Assembly: GCA_964406575.1 (NCBI GenBank)
Contig: CAYOSH010000048.1
Span: 1-23,775 of the forward strand
Direction of reading: 5' to 3'
Source: WTAW01 sp964406575
Lineage (GTDB): Bacteria > Acidobacteriota > Aminicenantia > Aminicenantales > Aminicenantaceae
Length of the DNA: 23,775 nucleotides
The stretch's first letter is position 1. The number at the start of each line of letters is the position of its first letter. Positions 1 to 9,134 of this stretch are shown piece after piece. A model generated the notes under the pieces. The model saw only the letters and a program-made list of their open reading frames with translations. It searched no databases and was not told the origin of the DNA. The translations under genes were made by a program, and so were the position numbers.

Positions 1-94
1 TACAGCATCAATGTGACTTGATGTACGAATATTTGCAACAAAATTCTTTATATAATTGATATACATGAAAAAAATTTTCACTGGAGGTTTTCTG

Positions 95-1741
95 ATGCAT
101 AAACGGAGTGGCTGTATTCTCTTATGTTTATTTTGGGGAATGCTCATATTTTCCTTCCTTACTTCGAGGATAGCTGTAGCTGAGGAAGTTAGCGGGAGTG
201 ATTATGCAGACCTCGTCGATCTATTTAGGGAGTTTCGTGCGTTTACAGAGCCCGAGCTGATCGATGGCGTGCCTGATTACTCGGTGAAGGCTATGGCAAA
301 ACAGTGGCAAGGCTTGAAAAAATTTCAGGATCGTCTCGCTGCCCTCGATCCGTCTGCATGGCCAATTGCGGAACAAGTGGATTATCACATCGTTCGCGCT
401 GAAATGAATGGACTTGAATTTTATCATCGGGTACTCCACCCCTGGTCACGGGATCCCTGTTTTTACAGTACACAGCCTGGTATGTCAGATCCTTGGCGAT
501 TGAAGGGAGGATTTGGGCTCCCCAGAAAGCTTCCCATGTCCAAAGAAGATACCGAGGAATTAAAGAGAAAGCTCCATGTTGTAATAGGTATGTTCAAACA
601 AGCCAAAGAGAATCTCACGGAAGTGGCTGGGGACCTGTCGTTGCTTGCGATCCATTTTTTGGAGCAGGAGAGTATGCCGTTGCAGAATCTGGCAACCTAT
701 CTGTCTGAGCATCACCCGGATCTGGTTCCCGAAGTCAAACGAGCCCAGGCTACTGTCGACGACTATCGTGATTGGCTGAAGGAAAATAAAAACACAATGA
801 CAGCTTCCGCAGGAATTGGTGTCGAAAATTACAACTGGTGGCTGAAGAACGTGCACCTTTTTCCTTACACCTGGGAGGAGTGTCGGGAGATCGTAGATCT
901 CGAAGATAATCGCGTGATCACTTTTCTTAAGCTAGAGGAAAACAGAAATCGCAAGCTGCCGCCGCTTGTGCCCGTCTCGTCTCAGGAAGAATACAGAGAG
1001 AGCGTCGATGAAGCCCTCCAGCACGTTATGAATTTCATTCGCGACGAGGAGATTTTTGCGGTCCAGGACTATTTAAGAATGGAAGATTATTGGGAGGGGA
1101 GGAAGCGTGCATTTGAAGAGCCATGGCCCGAGGTCCATGATTACTTCGATTATTTTGGACATCGTGAGCCACTGCCTGGAGAAACTCACGAGAGCATAGG
1201 GCACGAATTTGAATGGCAGCGCCTAGCGAACGATACCCGTCCCATTCGCGGAGTTCGGCGTCTCTGCTTTATTGAATGGATTCGTGATGAGGGATGGGCA
1301 TTTGCCTTGGAAGAGCTGTTGATGCATGCTGGTTATCTTGATGAGAGGCCTCGAAGAGGAAGAGAGATCGTCTACCAGCAGGCTGCTTTTCGGTCGTGCC
1401 GCGCGCTTGCTGATCTCAGAATGCATAGCCAAGAGATCACGTTGACAGAGGCCATGCGTTTTTGTGTCGAATGCGCGCCGCACGGCGACCTGCTCGACGA
1501 CAGCCCTCATTTATGGCATGAAATGAGAACCACCCTCTGTATTCCAGGTTGGCACATGGGTATGGTCATGGGGAAAGTCCAGTTCATGAAGCTTTTCAGA
1601 GACCGGGCGAAACAGCTGGGAGACGATTTCAACCTCCGTCAGTTTTTGGATGAGTTTCTTGCTGCAGGTTTTATCCCCATGTCGCTCATCCGCTGGGAAT
1701 TGACCGGATATGACGACGAGATCAGAGACTTGTTGAATTAA
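95..1741 (+). CDS. Exported DUF885-family protein (putative metallopeptidase-like)
   Basis: Encodes 548 residues. I chose the ATG at 95 because a GGAGGT ribosome-binding site (83-88) lies 6 bases upstream; an in-frame ATG at 56 has none. The N-terminus is a signal peptide: basic MHKR, a hydrophobic stretch, then an AVA-EE cleavage site near residue 29, so the protein is exported. The C-terminal half has the DUF885 pattern: HESIGH at residues 365-370, a following DEGWAFALEE helix, and a terminal segment with PMSLIRWELTG. DUF885 proteins usually carry HExxPGH; here one residue is missing between the Glu and the Gly-His, so metal binding may differ. A peptidase role is suggested by family resemblance only; the substrate is unknown. 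It stands alone, with a REP-like element starting at its stop codon. Confidence 0.8.
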   Translation: MHKRSGCILLCLFWGMLIFSFLTSRIAVAEEVSGSDYADLVDLFREFRAFTEPELIDGVPDYSVKAMAKQWQGLKKFQDRLAALDPSAWPIAEQVDYHIVRAEMNGLEFYHRVLHPWSRDPCFYSTQPGMSDPWRLKGGFGLPRKLPMSKEDTEELKRKLHVVIGMFKQAKENLTEVAGDLSLLAIHFLEQESMPLQNLATYLSEHHPDLVPEVKRAQATVDDYRDWLKENKNTMTASAGIGVENYNWWLKNVHLFPYTWEECREIVDLEDNRVITFLKLEENRNRKLPPLVPVSSQEEYRESVDEALQHVMNFIRDEEIFAVQDYLRMEDYWEGRKRAFEEPWPEVHDYFDYFGHREPLPGETHESIGHEFEWQRLANDTRPIRGVRRLCFIEWIRDEGWAFALEELLMHAGYLDERPRRGREIVYQQAAFRSCRALADLRMHSQEITLTEAMRFCVECAPHGDLLDDSPHLWHEMRTTLCIPGWHMGMVMGKVQFMKLFRDRAKQLGDDFNLRQFLDEFLAAGFIPMSLIRWELTGYDDEIRDLLN

Positions 1742-1874
1742 TTCGGGGGACAGCATACTTAACTCCAAATCATATTCCAAAAGATCTGTAATGATTAGCC
1801 AAAACATCTCCAGGGCGAAGTTGGGATGGCGCTCTGAATAAGTATGCTGTCCCTCGAATTGGTCCCTCGAATTG
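1741..1874. repeat. REP-like inverted repeat with a 13-bp tandem duplication
   Basis: Two 21-base arms at 1741-1761 and 1839-1859 are inverted repeats of each other with one mismatch; both contain GGGACAGCATACTTA or its complement. The spacer is 77 bases. The right arm is followed by a perfect 13-bp tandem duplication of GTCCCTCGAATTG (1849-1861 and 1862-1874). The core recurs at 17961-18010. Paired palindromes of this type are usually moved by IS200-like REP-associated transposases; no such gene is in the window. The element sits between the DUF885 stop codon and the next permease. Confidence 0.75.
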
Positions 1875-1966
1875 CCCTGAATTACGGTTTTATAATCCCC
1901 AGGCAGAACTCTCTCTATCAATTTTTCGTAACTTATAATAAAGATACAATTAAAAAGGATGGCATA

Positions 1967-4384
1967 ATGTTCACAAATTATATCAAGATAACACTACGAA
2001 ATCTGTTTCGAAACAAACTTTACACCTTCATCAATATATTTGGGCTGGCGATCGGTCTGGCCGCGTGTTTGATGATCTATCTTTGGGTGCAGGATGAGCT
2101 GAGTTACGACAGGTTCCATCAGAATGCCGAACGGATCTATCGCGTCGAAAGAAAGGTTGATTTCAGAGATATCCACAGTCAAGCCCCCATAACTTCCGGG
2201 CCATACGGGCCGGCATTAGTCAGAGATTACGCCGAGGTCGAGAGTTTTGTCCGTTTGGATAGAAATGAACTTTCCATTAAAGATCATAAAAACACTTTCC
2301 ACAGACAGAATCTGATTTTTACAGACAATTCTATATTTGAAGTCTTTGATTTTCGGCTGGAGGAAGGTGACCCGCAGACCGCTCTCACTCAACCTCGATC
2401 GATCGTGTTAACCCATGAGCAGGCTATCAAATATTTTGGCATGGATGATGTCATCGGCAGGTCGCTGACAATCGACTGGAATGAACAAATGACAGATTTC
2501 CAGATTACGGGCATATTGGAAGAAGTGCCCCAAAATTCCCACGTCCATTTTGATATGCTGGGATCTATCTCGACTTACCCGGATGAAAGGCTAACTCCCT
2601 GGTTCAATAATTTTATTCACACCTATGTGCTCCTGAAAAAAGGGGCCTCTGCCGCTGATCTGGAGAAGAAGCTTCCCGCGTTTTTAACCAAATATATGGC
2701 TTCCGAATTTACCGCGTTTCTTGGACCTGACGCCGATATCAACGATGTTTTTCAATTGAAAATGAAGCCTCTGCTGAACATCCATCTTCAACCGGCGGAA
2801 CAGTTCGAAATCGAGCCACAGGGCAGCAAAACGTCTGTTTATATTTTTTCGATGATCGCCATCCTGATACTTGTGATTGCCTGTATCAATTTTATGAATC
2901 TGTCCACAGCCCGGGCCAATAAGAGAGCCAAGGAAGTGGGGATCCGCAAAACAATCGGGGCCCATAAACATCAGCTCTGGCGACAGTTTTTGAGCGAATC
3001 TGTGCTCCTGGCATTCATCGCGCTGATTCTGGCAGTGCTTTTGATCAAAGTGTTTATCCCTGTCTTTAACACAATTGCGAACAAACACTTATCTGCGGAC
3101 TTGCTCTTCATGTCGCTGAACTCGCTTGTCCTAATCGGGATCACTCTTCTCACGGGATTATTAGCCGGCCTGTACCCTGCATTTTACATTACGGCTTTTG
3201 AACCGGCTAAAGTGCTGAAAGGAAGTGCCCTGTCCGGAACGGGTAAGTCGGTTTTTCGAAGAAGCATGGCCGTCCTCCAATTTGTCATCTCCATCACTCT
3301 GATCATAGGCACACTCATCATTTATGGACAGATGCAGTATATTCAGAATAAATCGCTTGGTTTTGACAAGGAAAACGTTGTCCTCATCACCACAGAAAGC
3401 CAAGCGGTTCGCCAGAATATCGATTTCTTTCGCAACACACTAATAGATGACGCACGTATAATATCCGTCTCCGGTTCTTCGAATGTCCCGGGTAGCTCCA
3501 TATTCTCTGATACTGTCTTTAAACGGGGAGATTCCGATGAGCTCTATAGTCTCATTTATATGACCACAGACTACGATTTCGTGGACACTTATAAGTTTCG
3601 CGTGACCCAGGGGCGTCAATTCTCCAGAGAGTTCGGGACAGATATCCAGGGAGCTCTTTTAATCAATGAGGCGGCTGCCAGAGAGATCGGCTACACTCCC
3701 GAGGAAGCTGTGGGGGGAAAGCTCAACAGAGCCATTAGCCCCGAGGAATTCAAAGAAGGCACGATCATCGGTGTCCTGGAAAATTTTCATTTCAAATCTT
3801 TGCACCGGATCATCGAACCCTTTGCACTTATTCTCAATCCTGATCATTTGCGGATCATTTCCGTGCGTATCCAACCGGGTGATGTCAGAGAAACTCTGAA
3901 TTTTATTCGACAGAAATGGGTGGAGACATTTCCGGAAGAGGAGTTTGAATACCGCTTTCTAGATGATCGGATCAATCTCCTCTATGAGAGTGAAGCAAAG
4001 ATGCGGACTATCTTCTTGGTATTTGCGGTTCTTTCCATTTTTGTTGCCTGCTTGGGGTTATTCGGTTTGGCCGCATTCACAGCTCAGCAGAGGACAAAAG
4101 AAATGGGTGTGCGAAAGGTCCTGGGGGCCTCCGAGTTCAATGTCTTTGTGCTGCTTTCCAGAGAATTTACGAAATGGGTGTTTGTGGCCAACATTATTGC
4201 CTGGCCTGTGGCTTACTTAATGATGACGAAATGGCTCCAGAATTTTGCCTACAGGATGAACTTAGGATTGTGGCCGTTTGTGTTATCTGCCCTTGCGGCA
4301 TTTGTAATTGCACTGTTTACAGTCAGTTATCAGTCCATCAGGGCTGCCCTCACCAATCCGGTGGATTTTTTGCGATATGAATGA
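1967..4384 (+). CDS. ABC transporter permease, duplicated MacB/FtsX type
   Basis: An 805-residue inner-membrane permease. The start at 1967 matches the family N-terminus (MFTNYIKITLRNLFRNK) and follows an AAGGATGG ribosome-binding region; the upstream in-frame extension is repeat DNA. The order is an N-terminal membrane helix (about residues 20-42), a periplasmic MacB-type core domain, a three-helix FtsX block (about 280-430) starting near the RAKEVGIRKTIG loop, then a second core domain and FtsX block near the C-terminus (QRTKEMGVRKVLG, ending DFLRYE). This two-repeat form is typical of acidobacterial orphan permeases. No ABC ATPase gene lies nearby, so it must borrow one encoded elsewhere or act differently. 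Family members export peptides, lipids or drugs or work in envelope remodelling; the substrate here is unknown. Confidence 0.88.
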   Translation: MFTNYIKITLRNLFRNKLYTFINIFGLAIGLAACLMIYLWVQDELSYDRFHQNAERIYRVERKVDFRDIHSQAPITSGPYGPALVRDYAEVESFVRLDRNELSIKDHKNTFHRQNLIFTDNSIFEVFDFRLEEGDPQTALTQPRSIVLTHEQAIKYFGMDDVIGRSLTIDWNEQMTDFQITGILEEVPQNSHVHFDMLGSISTYPDERLTPWFNNFIHTYVLLKKGASAADLEKKLPAFLTKYMASEFTAFLGPDADINDVFQLKMKPLLNIHLQPAEQFEIEPQGSKTSVYIFSMIAILILVIACINFMNLSTARANKRAKEVGIRKTIGAHKHQLWRQFLSESVLLAFIALILAVLLIKVFIPVFNTIANKHLSADLLFMSLNSLVLIGITLLTGLLAGLYPAFYITAFEPAKVLKGSALSGTGKSVFRRSMAVLQFVISITLIIGTLIIYGQMQYIQNKSLGFDKENVVLITTESQAVRQNIDFFRNTLIDDARIISVSGSSNVPGSSIFSDTVFKRGDSDELYSLIYMTTDYDFVDTYKFRVTQGRQFSREFGTDIQGALLINEAAAREIGYTPEEAVGGKLNRAISPEEFKEGTIIGVLENFHFKSLHRIIEPFALILNPDHLRIISVRIQPGDVRETLNFIRQKWVETFPEEEFEYRFLDDRINLLYESEAKMRTIFLVFAVLSIFVACLGLFGLAAFTAQQRTKEMGVRKVLGASEFNVFVLLSREFTKWVFVANIIAWPVAYLMMTKWLQNFAYRMNLGLWPFVLSALAAFVIALFTVSYQSIRAALTNPVDFLRYE

Positions 4385-4505
4385 TTAGATCAATAAGGCC
4401 AAAATGATTTCTCGTTTCTAAAATTACACTTCGCTCTTCAAGATATTTATCCACGGATGACCATCTCACTAAAAATGTGACGAAAAAGAGTGCGTCCGAA
4501 AAGAG

Positions 4506-4534
4506 TTGTATTCGTGTTTGAAAATCTTTATTAT
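4506..4534 (+). promoter_or_regulatory. Possible sigma70 promoter of the CDGSH gene
   Basis: TTGTAT (4506-4511), a 17-base spacer and TATTAT (4529-4534) lie just upstream of the GGGAGGTG ribosome-binding site. They would give a leader of about 15 bases. The match to consensus is moderate. Confidence 0.4.
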
Positions 4535-4555
4535 TGACATCACGGGAGGTGAAAG

Positions 4556-5191
4556 ATGAGTAATGATCAACCGGCCATTGAACCGACAAAGAACGGACCG
4601 ATCGAAGTCCAGAATTTAGAGAATTTCAAAAACTCTCGAGGTGAGAATATCGAAACCCAGCCCACGATGTTACTCTGCCGGTGTGGCGGATCGAACAACA
4701 AGCCCTTTTGTGATTGGACACACCTAAAGAATGACTTTGCTGACGGAAAAGAAGCAGACCGCCTTCCGGATAAAATGGATGATTATGAAGGTAAATCCAT
4801 CACTATCCATGACAACAGGGGTGTCTGTTCCCGACGCGGCTACTGCACCGATAATTTACCAGCCGTGTTTCAGATGGATAAAGAACCGTGGATCGATCCG
4901 AATGGGGCAGAGGCTGATGAGGTTGCCCGCGTGATCGAGATGTGTCCTTCAGGAGCCTTGAGTTACACGAAAAACGGCAAGCTTCATAAAGACCTGGAGA
5001 GGGAACCGGTTGTGATCGTCTCCAAGGACGGGCCCTATGAGGTCCAGGGCGGACCGGAGTTTACAGACGCAGATGGAAACACTCCCGAATCCAAAGAGCA
5101 CTACACGTTATGCCGGTGCGGCCACTCCAAGAACAAGCCCTTCTGTTCCGGCCAGCACTGGGAAATCGACTTCAAAGACGAAAAAAACTAA
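4556..5191 (+). CDS. Double CDGSH iron-sulfur protein with central 4Fe-4S (Fer4_19-like) domain
   Basis: Encodes 211 residues with no signal peptide, so probably cytosolic. The ATG has a strong GGGAGGTG site 4 bases upstream. Two CDGSH-type 2Fe-2S motifs are visible: Cys41, Cys43, Cys52, His56 (CRCGGSNNKPFCDWTH) and Cys186, Cys188, Cys197, His201 (CRCGHSKNKPFCSGQH). Each keeps the three-Cys-one-His ligand set and the CxCxxSxxxPxC spacing, although the 'DGS' triplet reads DWT and SGQ. Between them, residues 78-140 resemble the divergent 4Fe-4S domain Fer4_19, with Cys91, Cys97 and Cys130 in a CPSGAL context. CDGSH proteins act in redox sensing, electron transfer or cluster delivery; the partner is unknown. 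The gene is followed by a hairpin and a convergent hydrolase gene. Confidence 0.88.
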   Translation: MSNDQPAIEPTKNGPIEVQNLENFKNSRGENIETQPTMLLCRCGGSNNKPFCDWTHLKNDFADGKEADRLPDKMDDYEGKSITIHDNRGVCSRRGYCTDNLPAVFQMDKEPWIDPNGAEADEVARVIEMCPSGALSYTKNGKLHKDLEREPVVIVSKDGPYEVQGGPEFTDADGNTPESKEHYTLCRCGHSKNKPFCSGQHWEIDFKDEKN

Positions 5192-5221
5192 AAAAAGAAT
5201 AGGGAGCCTTTTTTATGTAGC

Positions 5222-5240
5222 GACCGCTTCCCAAGCGGTC
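5222..5240. repeat. Perfect short palindrome (8-bp stem)
   Basis: GACCGCTT, loop CCC, then AAGCGGTC form a perfect 8-bp hairpin between two convergent genes (CDGSH ending at 5191, hydrolase ending at 5318). There is no T-run after it on either strand, so it is not a classic intrinsic terminator. It looks like a half copy of a REP-like intergenic palindrome. A weaker GACCG...CGGTC variant occurs at 17539-17557. Confidence 0.5.
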
Positions 5241-5317
5241 CATTCGGGGAAAGGACCTTATACCCAAACAACTGTCTCCTTTTCTGTTCATGCCTGGAAA
5301 AAGGGAATCATTTTTTC

Positions 5318-6433
5318 TTATAGGTCAGCTCGGGGAGCTAACCCACCATGAAACAAGGATTTTTCTGTTTGCGTCCGTTCTTTGAGAGTCTCCAACCAGT
5401 TTTGCATCAGCTCTATAAACCCGGGAGCATAACCGAGTGAGTTTCTCAGACGATACCGTTCCCTCTGTTCCTTCAAACATCCGGTTTTCGAAATGATGAT
5501 GCCATGGTCGGCTTCCGGGAAAAGCTTGACTTGATACATCGGATTTCCGGCTTTCTTGAGAGCTTTTTCATAGGCGCCTGCACCCTGGAATGGATCAATC
5601 TGTGTATCTTTTCCTCCAAAAATGGCCAGCACGGGAATTGTTGTTTTTTCGATAAGCGTGATCGGGTTGAAAAATCCTTGATTGGATGGAGAGCGTGGAA
5701 AAAACTGACCTTCGGCTAAAATACCCCCCCATTTCATGGAACTCACAACGGGATTTTGATCCAAATACTTAGCAGCTTCCAGGTACTCTTTGTAGGTTCT
5801 GGCATATGCCCTTTGGCGATAGTATTGGCGAGCCTTTTTCGCTTCGGCCGCATTATAGCCTTCGCACAGGATCTGTTTTTCAACCAGATAAGCCGATTGA
5901 TCAATACTATCCATAGCTGGACAAGATACTGTAATCATGAAGGCAATATCTCTTGTTTTGACTATAGCCTTCGGCATCACATAACCTGCCTGACTGATCC
6001 CCCATAGTCCGATCTGCCTAGGATTTATGGCCGGGTGTTTTTTCAGGACACTCACCGCATCCTCAAGAATGGAGGCACGTTCCTCAAATAACGCTCCGCG
6101 AGTAAATGTTCCCGTCGACTCACCATATCCCGGTTTGTCATAAAAGAAACAGGCAAAACCGATGTCCAAGAAACTCCTCATAATCTGGTTTGGCACTCTG
6201 GAGGGGCTGCGTCTCGCCGGCCCATCTCCATGGACAAATATGATTGCTGGCTGCACTTTTTCAGGCTTTGGAATGTAAAGGTCCCCGACGATTTTAAAAT
6301 GGCTTGAATCGAACCGGATTTCTTCACTACTATAGATGTCTTCTGCGGAATCCTCCCCTGCAAGAAATGCCGTATTCAGAAAAATCAATCCAATTAGAAG
6401 AATACCGCTCAACATCAAGATGTATCTTTTCAT
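5318..6433 (-). CDS. Exported alpha/beta hydrolase (S33/dienelactone-hydrolase-like)
   Basis: Encodes 371 residues. The start is the ATG at 6433, with AAAAGGAG (6441-6448) upstream; a longer in-frame reading to 6523 lacks a signal sequence at its N-terminus. Residues 1-25 form a signal peptide or anchor (MKRYILMLSG, then a hydrophobic stretch). The core has an HGDG oxyanion segment (68-71), nucleophile Ser147 in GISQAG, probable acid Asp276 (GGKDTQ) and His310 (EADHG), so the catalytic triad is intact. It probably hydrolyses an ester or peptide outside the cytoplasm; the substrate cannot be read from the sequence. It lies 96 bases downstream of the prefix-domain permease on the same strand and may be the last gene of that operon. 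Confidence 0.85.
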   Translation of the reverse strand: MKRYILMLSGILLIGLIFLNTAFLAGEDSAEDIYSSEEIRFDSSHFKIVGDLYIPKPEKVQPAIIFVHGDGPARRSPSRVPNQIMRSFLDIGFACFFYDKPGYGESTGTFTRGALFEERASILEDAVSVLKKHPAINPRQIGLWGISQAGYVMPKAIVKTRDIAFMITVSCPAMDSIDQSAYLVEKQILCEGYNAAEAKKARQYYRQRAYARTYKEYLEAAKYLDQNPVVSSMKWGGILAEGQFFPRSPSNQGFFNPITLIEKTTIPVLAIFGGKDTQIDPFQGAGAYEKALKKAGNPMYQVKLFPEADHGIIISKTGCLKEQRERYRLRNSLGYAPGFIELMQNWLETLKERTQTEKSLFHGGLAPRADL

Positions 6434-6529
6434 TGCAGTGCTCCTTTTAAGGTTTCCAGGACGAATAACGGTATGCATATTCAACTTTGTCCTAAAGCCC
6501 CTGAGTTGATCTTTTGGCGTCACAAGTGG

Positions 6530-9073
6530 TCACTCGTATCGAAGTGCATTAACCGGGTCTGTTCGTGCAGCTTTTATTGCCTGGTAGCTGACTGTCATCA
6601 GCGCAACGGCGTAGGCCAATCCCCCGGCCAGGAGAAAAATCCAGAAACTCATCTCTGTCCTGTAGGCATAGTTGCTCAGCATTTTATGCATCAGAAAGAA
6701 TGCAGCGGGCCATGCGATCCCATTTGCCAGGGTTAAAAGGATCATGAATTCTTTAGAGATGAGGGTTGTAATATGGGGAATTGAGGCTCCGAGCACTTTC
6801 CTCACCCCAATCTCTTTAGTTCGCTGTTCTGAAGTAAAAGCGGCCAATCCGAAAATTCCCAAACAGGAGATGAAGATCGCAAGAATAGTGAAGTATTTAA
6901 AGAGTATTCCTGTCCTGCGATCCGCCCGATAGAGCGCCTCGAAGGACTCATCCAGGAACTGATAGTTGAAGGGATAGTCGGGTACGAATTTTTTCCAGAT
7001 TCCTTCAAGGTCACTCAGCGTCCGGGATGTGTATTCAGGCCGAATTCTAATGAAAACAAAGTTATGACCCCAATTCTGAGTCATCGTGAGCACAACAGGT
7101 TCGAAATCGTTGTGGAGCGATCGGGAATGAAAATTTTTAACAACGCCGATGATCTGTCCTTCCCTGTCCCAGATCGAGAAAAGTTTTCCAACGGGATTTT
7201 TGAGTCCCATAAACTTAACGGCTTCTTCATTCACGATATAATTTTGTGTGTCTGTTTGTAGGTCCTCGGAAAAATCCCGGCCATCCACGACCTCCATTTC
7301 GAATGTTTTGATGTAATCCACATCCATGGCGACAAACCGCATAGTCTCATACTGGTCAGGACCGCGGCCTTCCCAGTACACAGGGTTGATGTTGCCTACT
7401 TGCGTCGGCTGGCTTGTGGCGGAAGTCATGTTTATGACTGAAGGGTAGCGTTTTATCTCATCTTTAAATGCACTCATATTTGCGCGGATATCGTTATTCA
7501 TCCGTAAAGATATCACTTGATTTCTGTTGAATCCGAGTTCTTTGTTTCTGATATAGTTGAGCTGCTTGTAAATGATCACGGTCCCGATAATGAGAACAAT
7601 GGCGATAGTGAACTGAAAAACGACAAGGCCCTTTCTGAGCAGTGGTTTTTGCGACCCTTTGAAATAATTTCCTTTGATCACTCTGACGGCTTGGAAGGAA
7701 GAGAGAAACAGAGCCGGGTAGCTCCCGGAAATGATTCCTGTAAAAATGGTAATGCCGAGCAAGCCCAGAAGAATGGATAACCCCATTCCTGGGTCAAGAG
7801 TCAGGTTCTTTTCTGCGATCGTGTTGAATGGCTTAAGGAGAAGAACAACCAATCCTATGGCCACACAGAGAGCGATCACAGAAAGCAGCAGTGATTCCCC
7901 GAGAAACTGCTTGATGACGTTCGAGCGCCTGGCGCCCACGACCTTTCGCATCCCCACTTCTTTCGCCCGCATGCCTCCGCGGGCTGTCGCGAGGTTCATA
8001 AAATTGATGCAAGCGATCAAAAGAATAAAAGCAGCAATCGTCGAAAAAATATAGACATAGACTATATTCCCGCCTCCTCTGAGATCGTAAAGGTGGATCC
8101 TTGAGAGGGGTTGAATGTCGGCGATGTTTTTTGCCTTTGTCCGCGTATCATATTTCATGATCACCCCGGATATTTTCTCGCGGAAAACATCCGGTGATGC
8201 ATTTTCGTGGAGCATAATGTATGCACTCGAACCGAGCGACCAGTCTGTGAGGGTTTCTTCTCCAAAAAGCTGAACGGGCGCAAGAATATCGAAGTTCATA
8301 TGCGAGTTTGTTGGGACATCCTTGATGATCCCGGTCACAAAGAGTTCGGTGTCGTTGTTTATTTTGAGTACTTTACCGATGGGATCTTCATTCCCAAAAT
8401 ATTTTTTTGCTGTTCGTTCTGTGATGACTGCAGAGTTATTGGTGGGGAACGGGGATTCGGAATTGCCCTTTATTAAAGGGAACGTAAACATTTCGAAGAA
8501 ATCCGGGTCGACGAAGGCTACAGGCTCATAGTAACTGCGTTCTTGATAAGCACACAGCAAATTCCGTCCGGCATATCTTGTGCACAGGGTGACTTCCGGA
8601 TATTCTTCTTTCAAAATAGGAGCGAGCGCCCAGGGAGAGGCCGTGTACCATTGCCCCTCGTGATTAAGGATCGTTCGATAGAGCTGCTTGTGATTCGCAT
8701 GGAATCTGTCGTAGCTCAACTCATCCTGAACCCACATGAGGATAAGGACGCAGCAGGCCATACCAACGGCCAGCCCAGCGATATTGATGAAAGAAAAGGA
8801 TTTGTGTTTTTTGACGATCCGCAATGCCGTTTTGAGATAGTTTTTAAACATGACCGAACTCCAATACACATAAGATTTACAGAATGCTGGGATTGACAGA
8901 ACGATCTGGAGCCAATACCAGCATGCGGCTTTGAATGCCCCCCATTTCGTCAAAGCATCCCTATAGTCCTCTTCGATGTCTCCCATCAAAGAGGATTCAT
9001 CCTCCTGAAAGGCCAAATGACGCAAGAGCCAAGCAGCAATTATGGGGGGCCGCTTCTTTTCCACGTGCATCAT
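6530..9073 (-). CDS. ABC transporter permease with N-terminal permease-prefix domain (ADOP-like)
   Basis: Encodes 847 residues. Residues 8-65 (PPIIAAWLLRHL, then SLMGDIEEDYR) match the permease-prefix domain that acidobacterial duplicated orphan permeases carry before the transporter. The transporter begins near residue 75 (MFKNYLKTALRIVKK). It has the same layout as the 1967-4384 gene: membrane helix, MacB-type core, FtsX block with RAKEVGMRKVVG, second core, and FtsX block with QRTKEIGVRKVLG, ending NALRYE. It is an inner-membrane protein. No ATPase gene is adjacent. A PadR-family regulator lies 61 bases upstream on the same strand, the usual partner of prefix-domain permeases. The first ATG directly abuts the AAAGG sequence, so the second ATG or the GTG at codon 4 may be the true start. 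Confidence 0.88.
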   Translation of the reverse strand: MMHVEKKRPPIIAAWLLRHLAFQEDESSLMGDIEEDYRDALTKWGAFKAACWYWLQIVLSIPAFCKSYVYWSSVMFKNYLKTALRIVKKHKSFSFINIAGLAVGMACCVLILMWVQDELSYDRFHANHKQLYRTILNHEGQWYTASPWALAPILKEEYPEVTLCTRYAGRNLLCAYQERSYYEPVAFVDPDFFEMFTFPLIKGNSESPFPTNNSAVITERTAKKYFGNEDPIGKVLKINNDTELFVTGIIKDVPTNSHMNFDILAPVQLFGEETLTDWSLGSSAYIMLHENASPDVFREKISGVIMKYDTRTKAKNIADIQPLSRIHLYDLRGGGNIVYVYIFSTIAAFILLIACINFMNLATARGGMRAKEVGMRKVVGARRSNVIKQFLGESLLLSVIALCVAIGLVVLLLKPFNTIAEKNLTLDPGMGLSILLGLLGITIFTGIISGSYPALFLSSFQAVRVIKGNYFKGSQKPLLRKGLVVFQFTIAIVLIIGTVIIYKQLNYIRNKELGFNRNQVISLRMNNDIRANMSAFKDEIKRYPSVINMTSATSQPTQVGNINPVYWEGRGPDQYETMRFVAMDVDYIKTFEMEVVDGRDFSEDLQTDTQNYIVNEEAVKFMGLKNPVGKLFSIWDREGQIIGVVKNFHSRSLHNDFEPVVLTMTQNWGHNFVFIRIRPEYTSRTLSDLEGIWKKFVPDYPFNYQFLDESFEALYRADRRTGILFKYFTILAIFISCLGIFGLAAFTSEQRTKEIGVRKVLGASIPHITTLISKEFMILLTLANGIAWPAAFFLMHKMLSNYAYRTEMSFWIFLLAGGLAYAVALMTVSYQAIKAARTDPVNALRYE

Positions 9074-9134
9074 CCTTTCTTCATCTAATTTTCATTTAAA
9101 TATTTTTGTCTTCATTCAGAAGTCTTTCTTTTCA

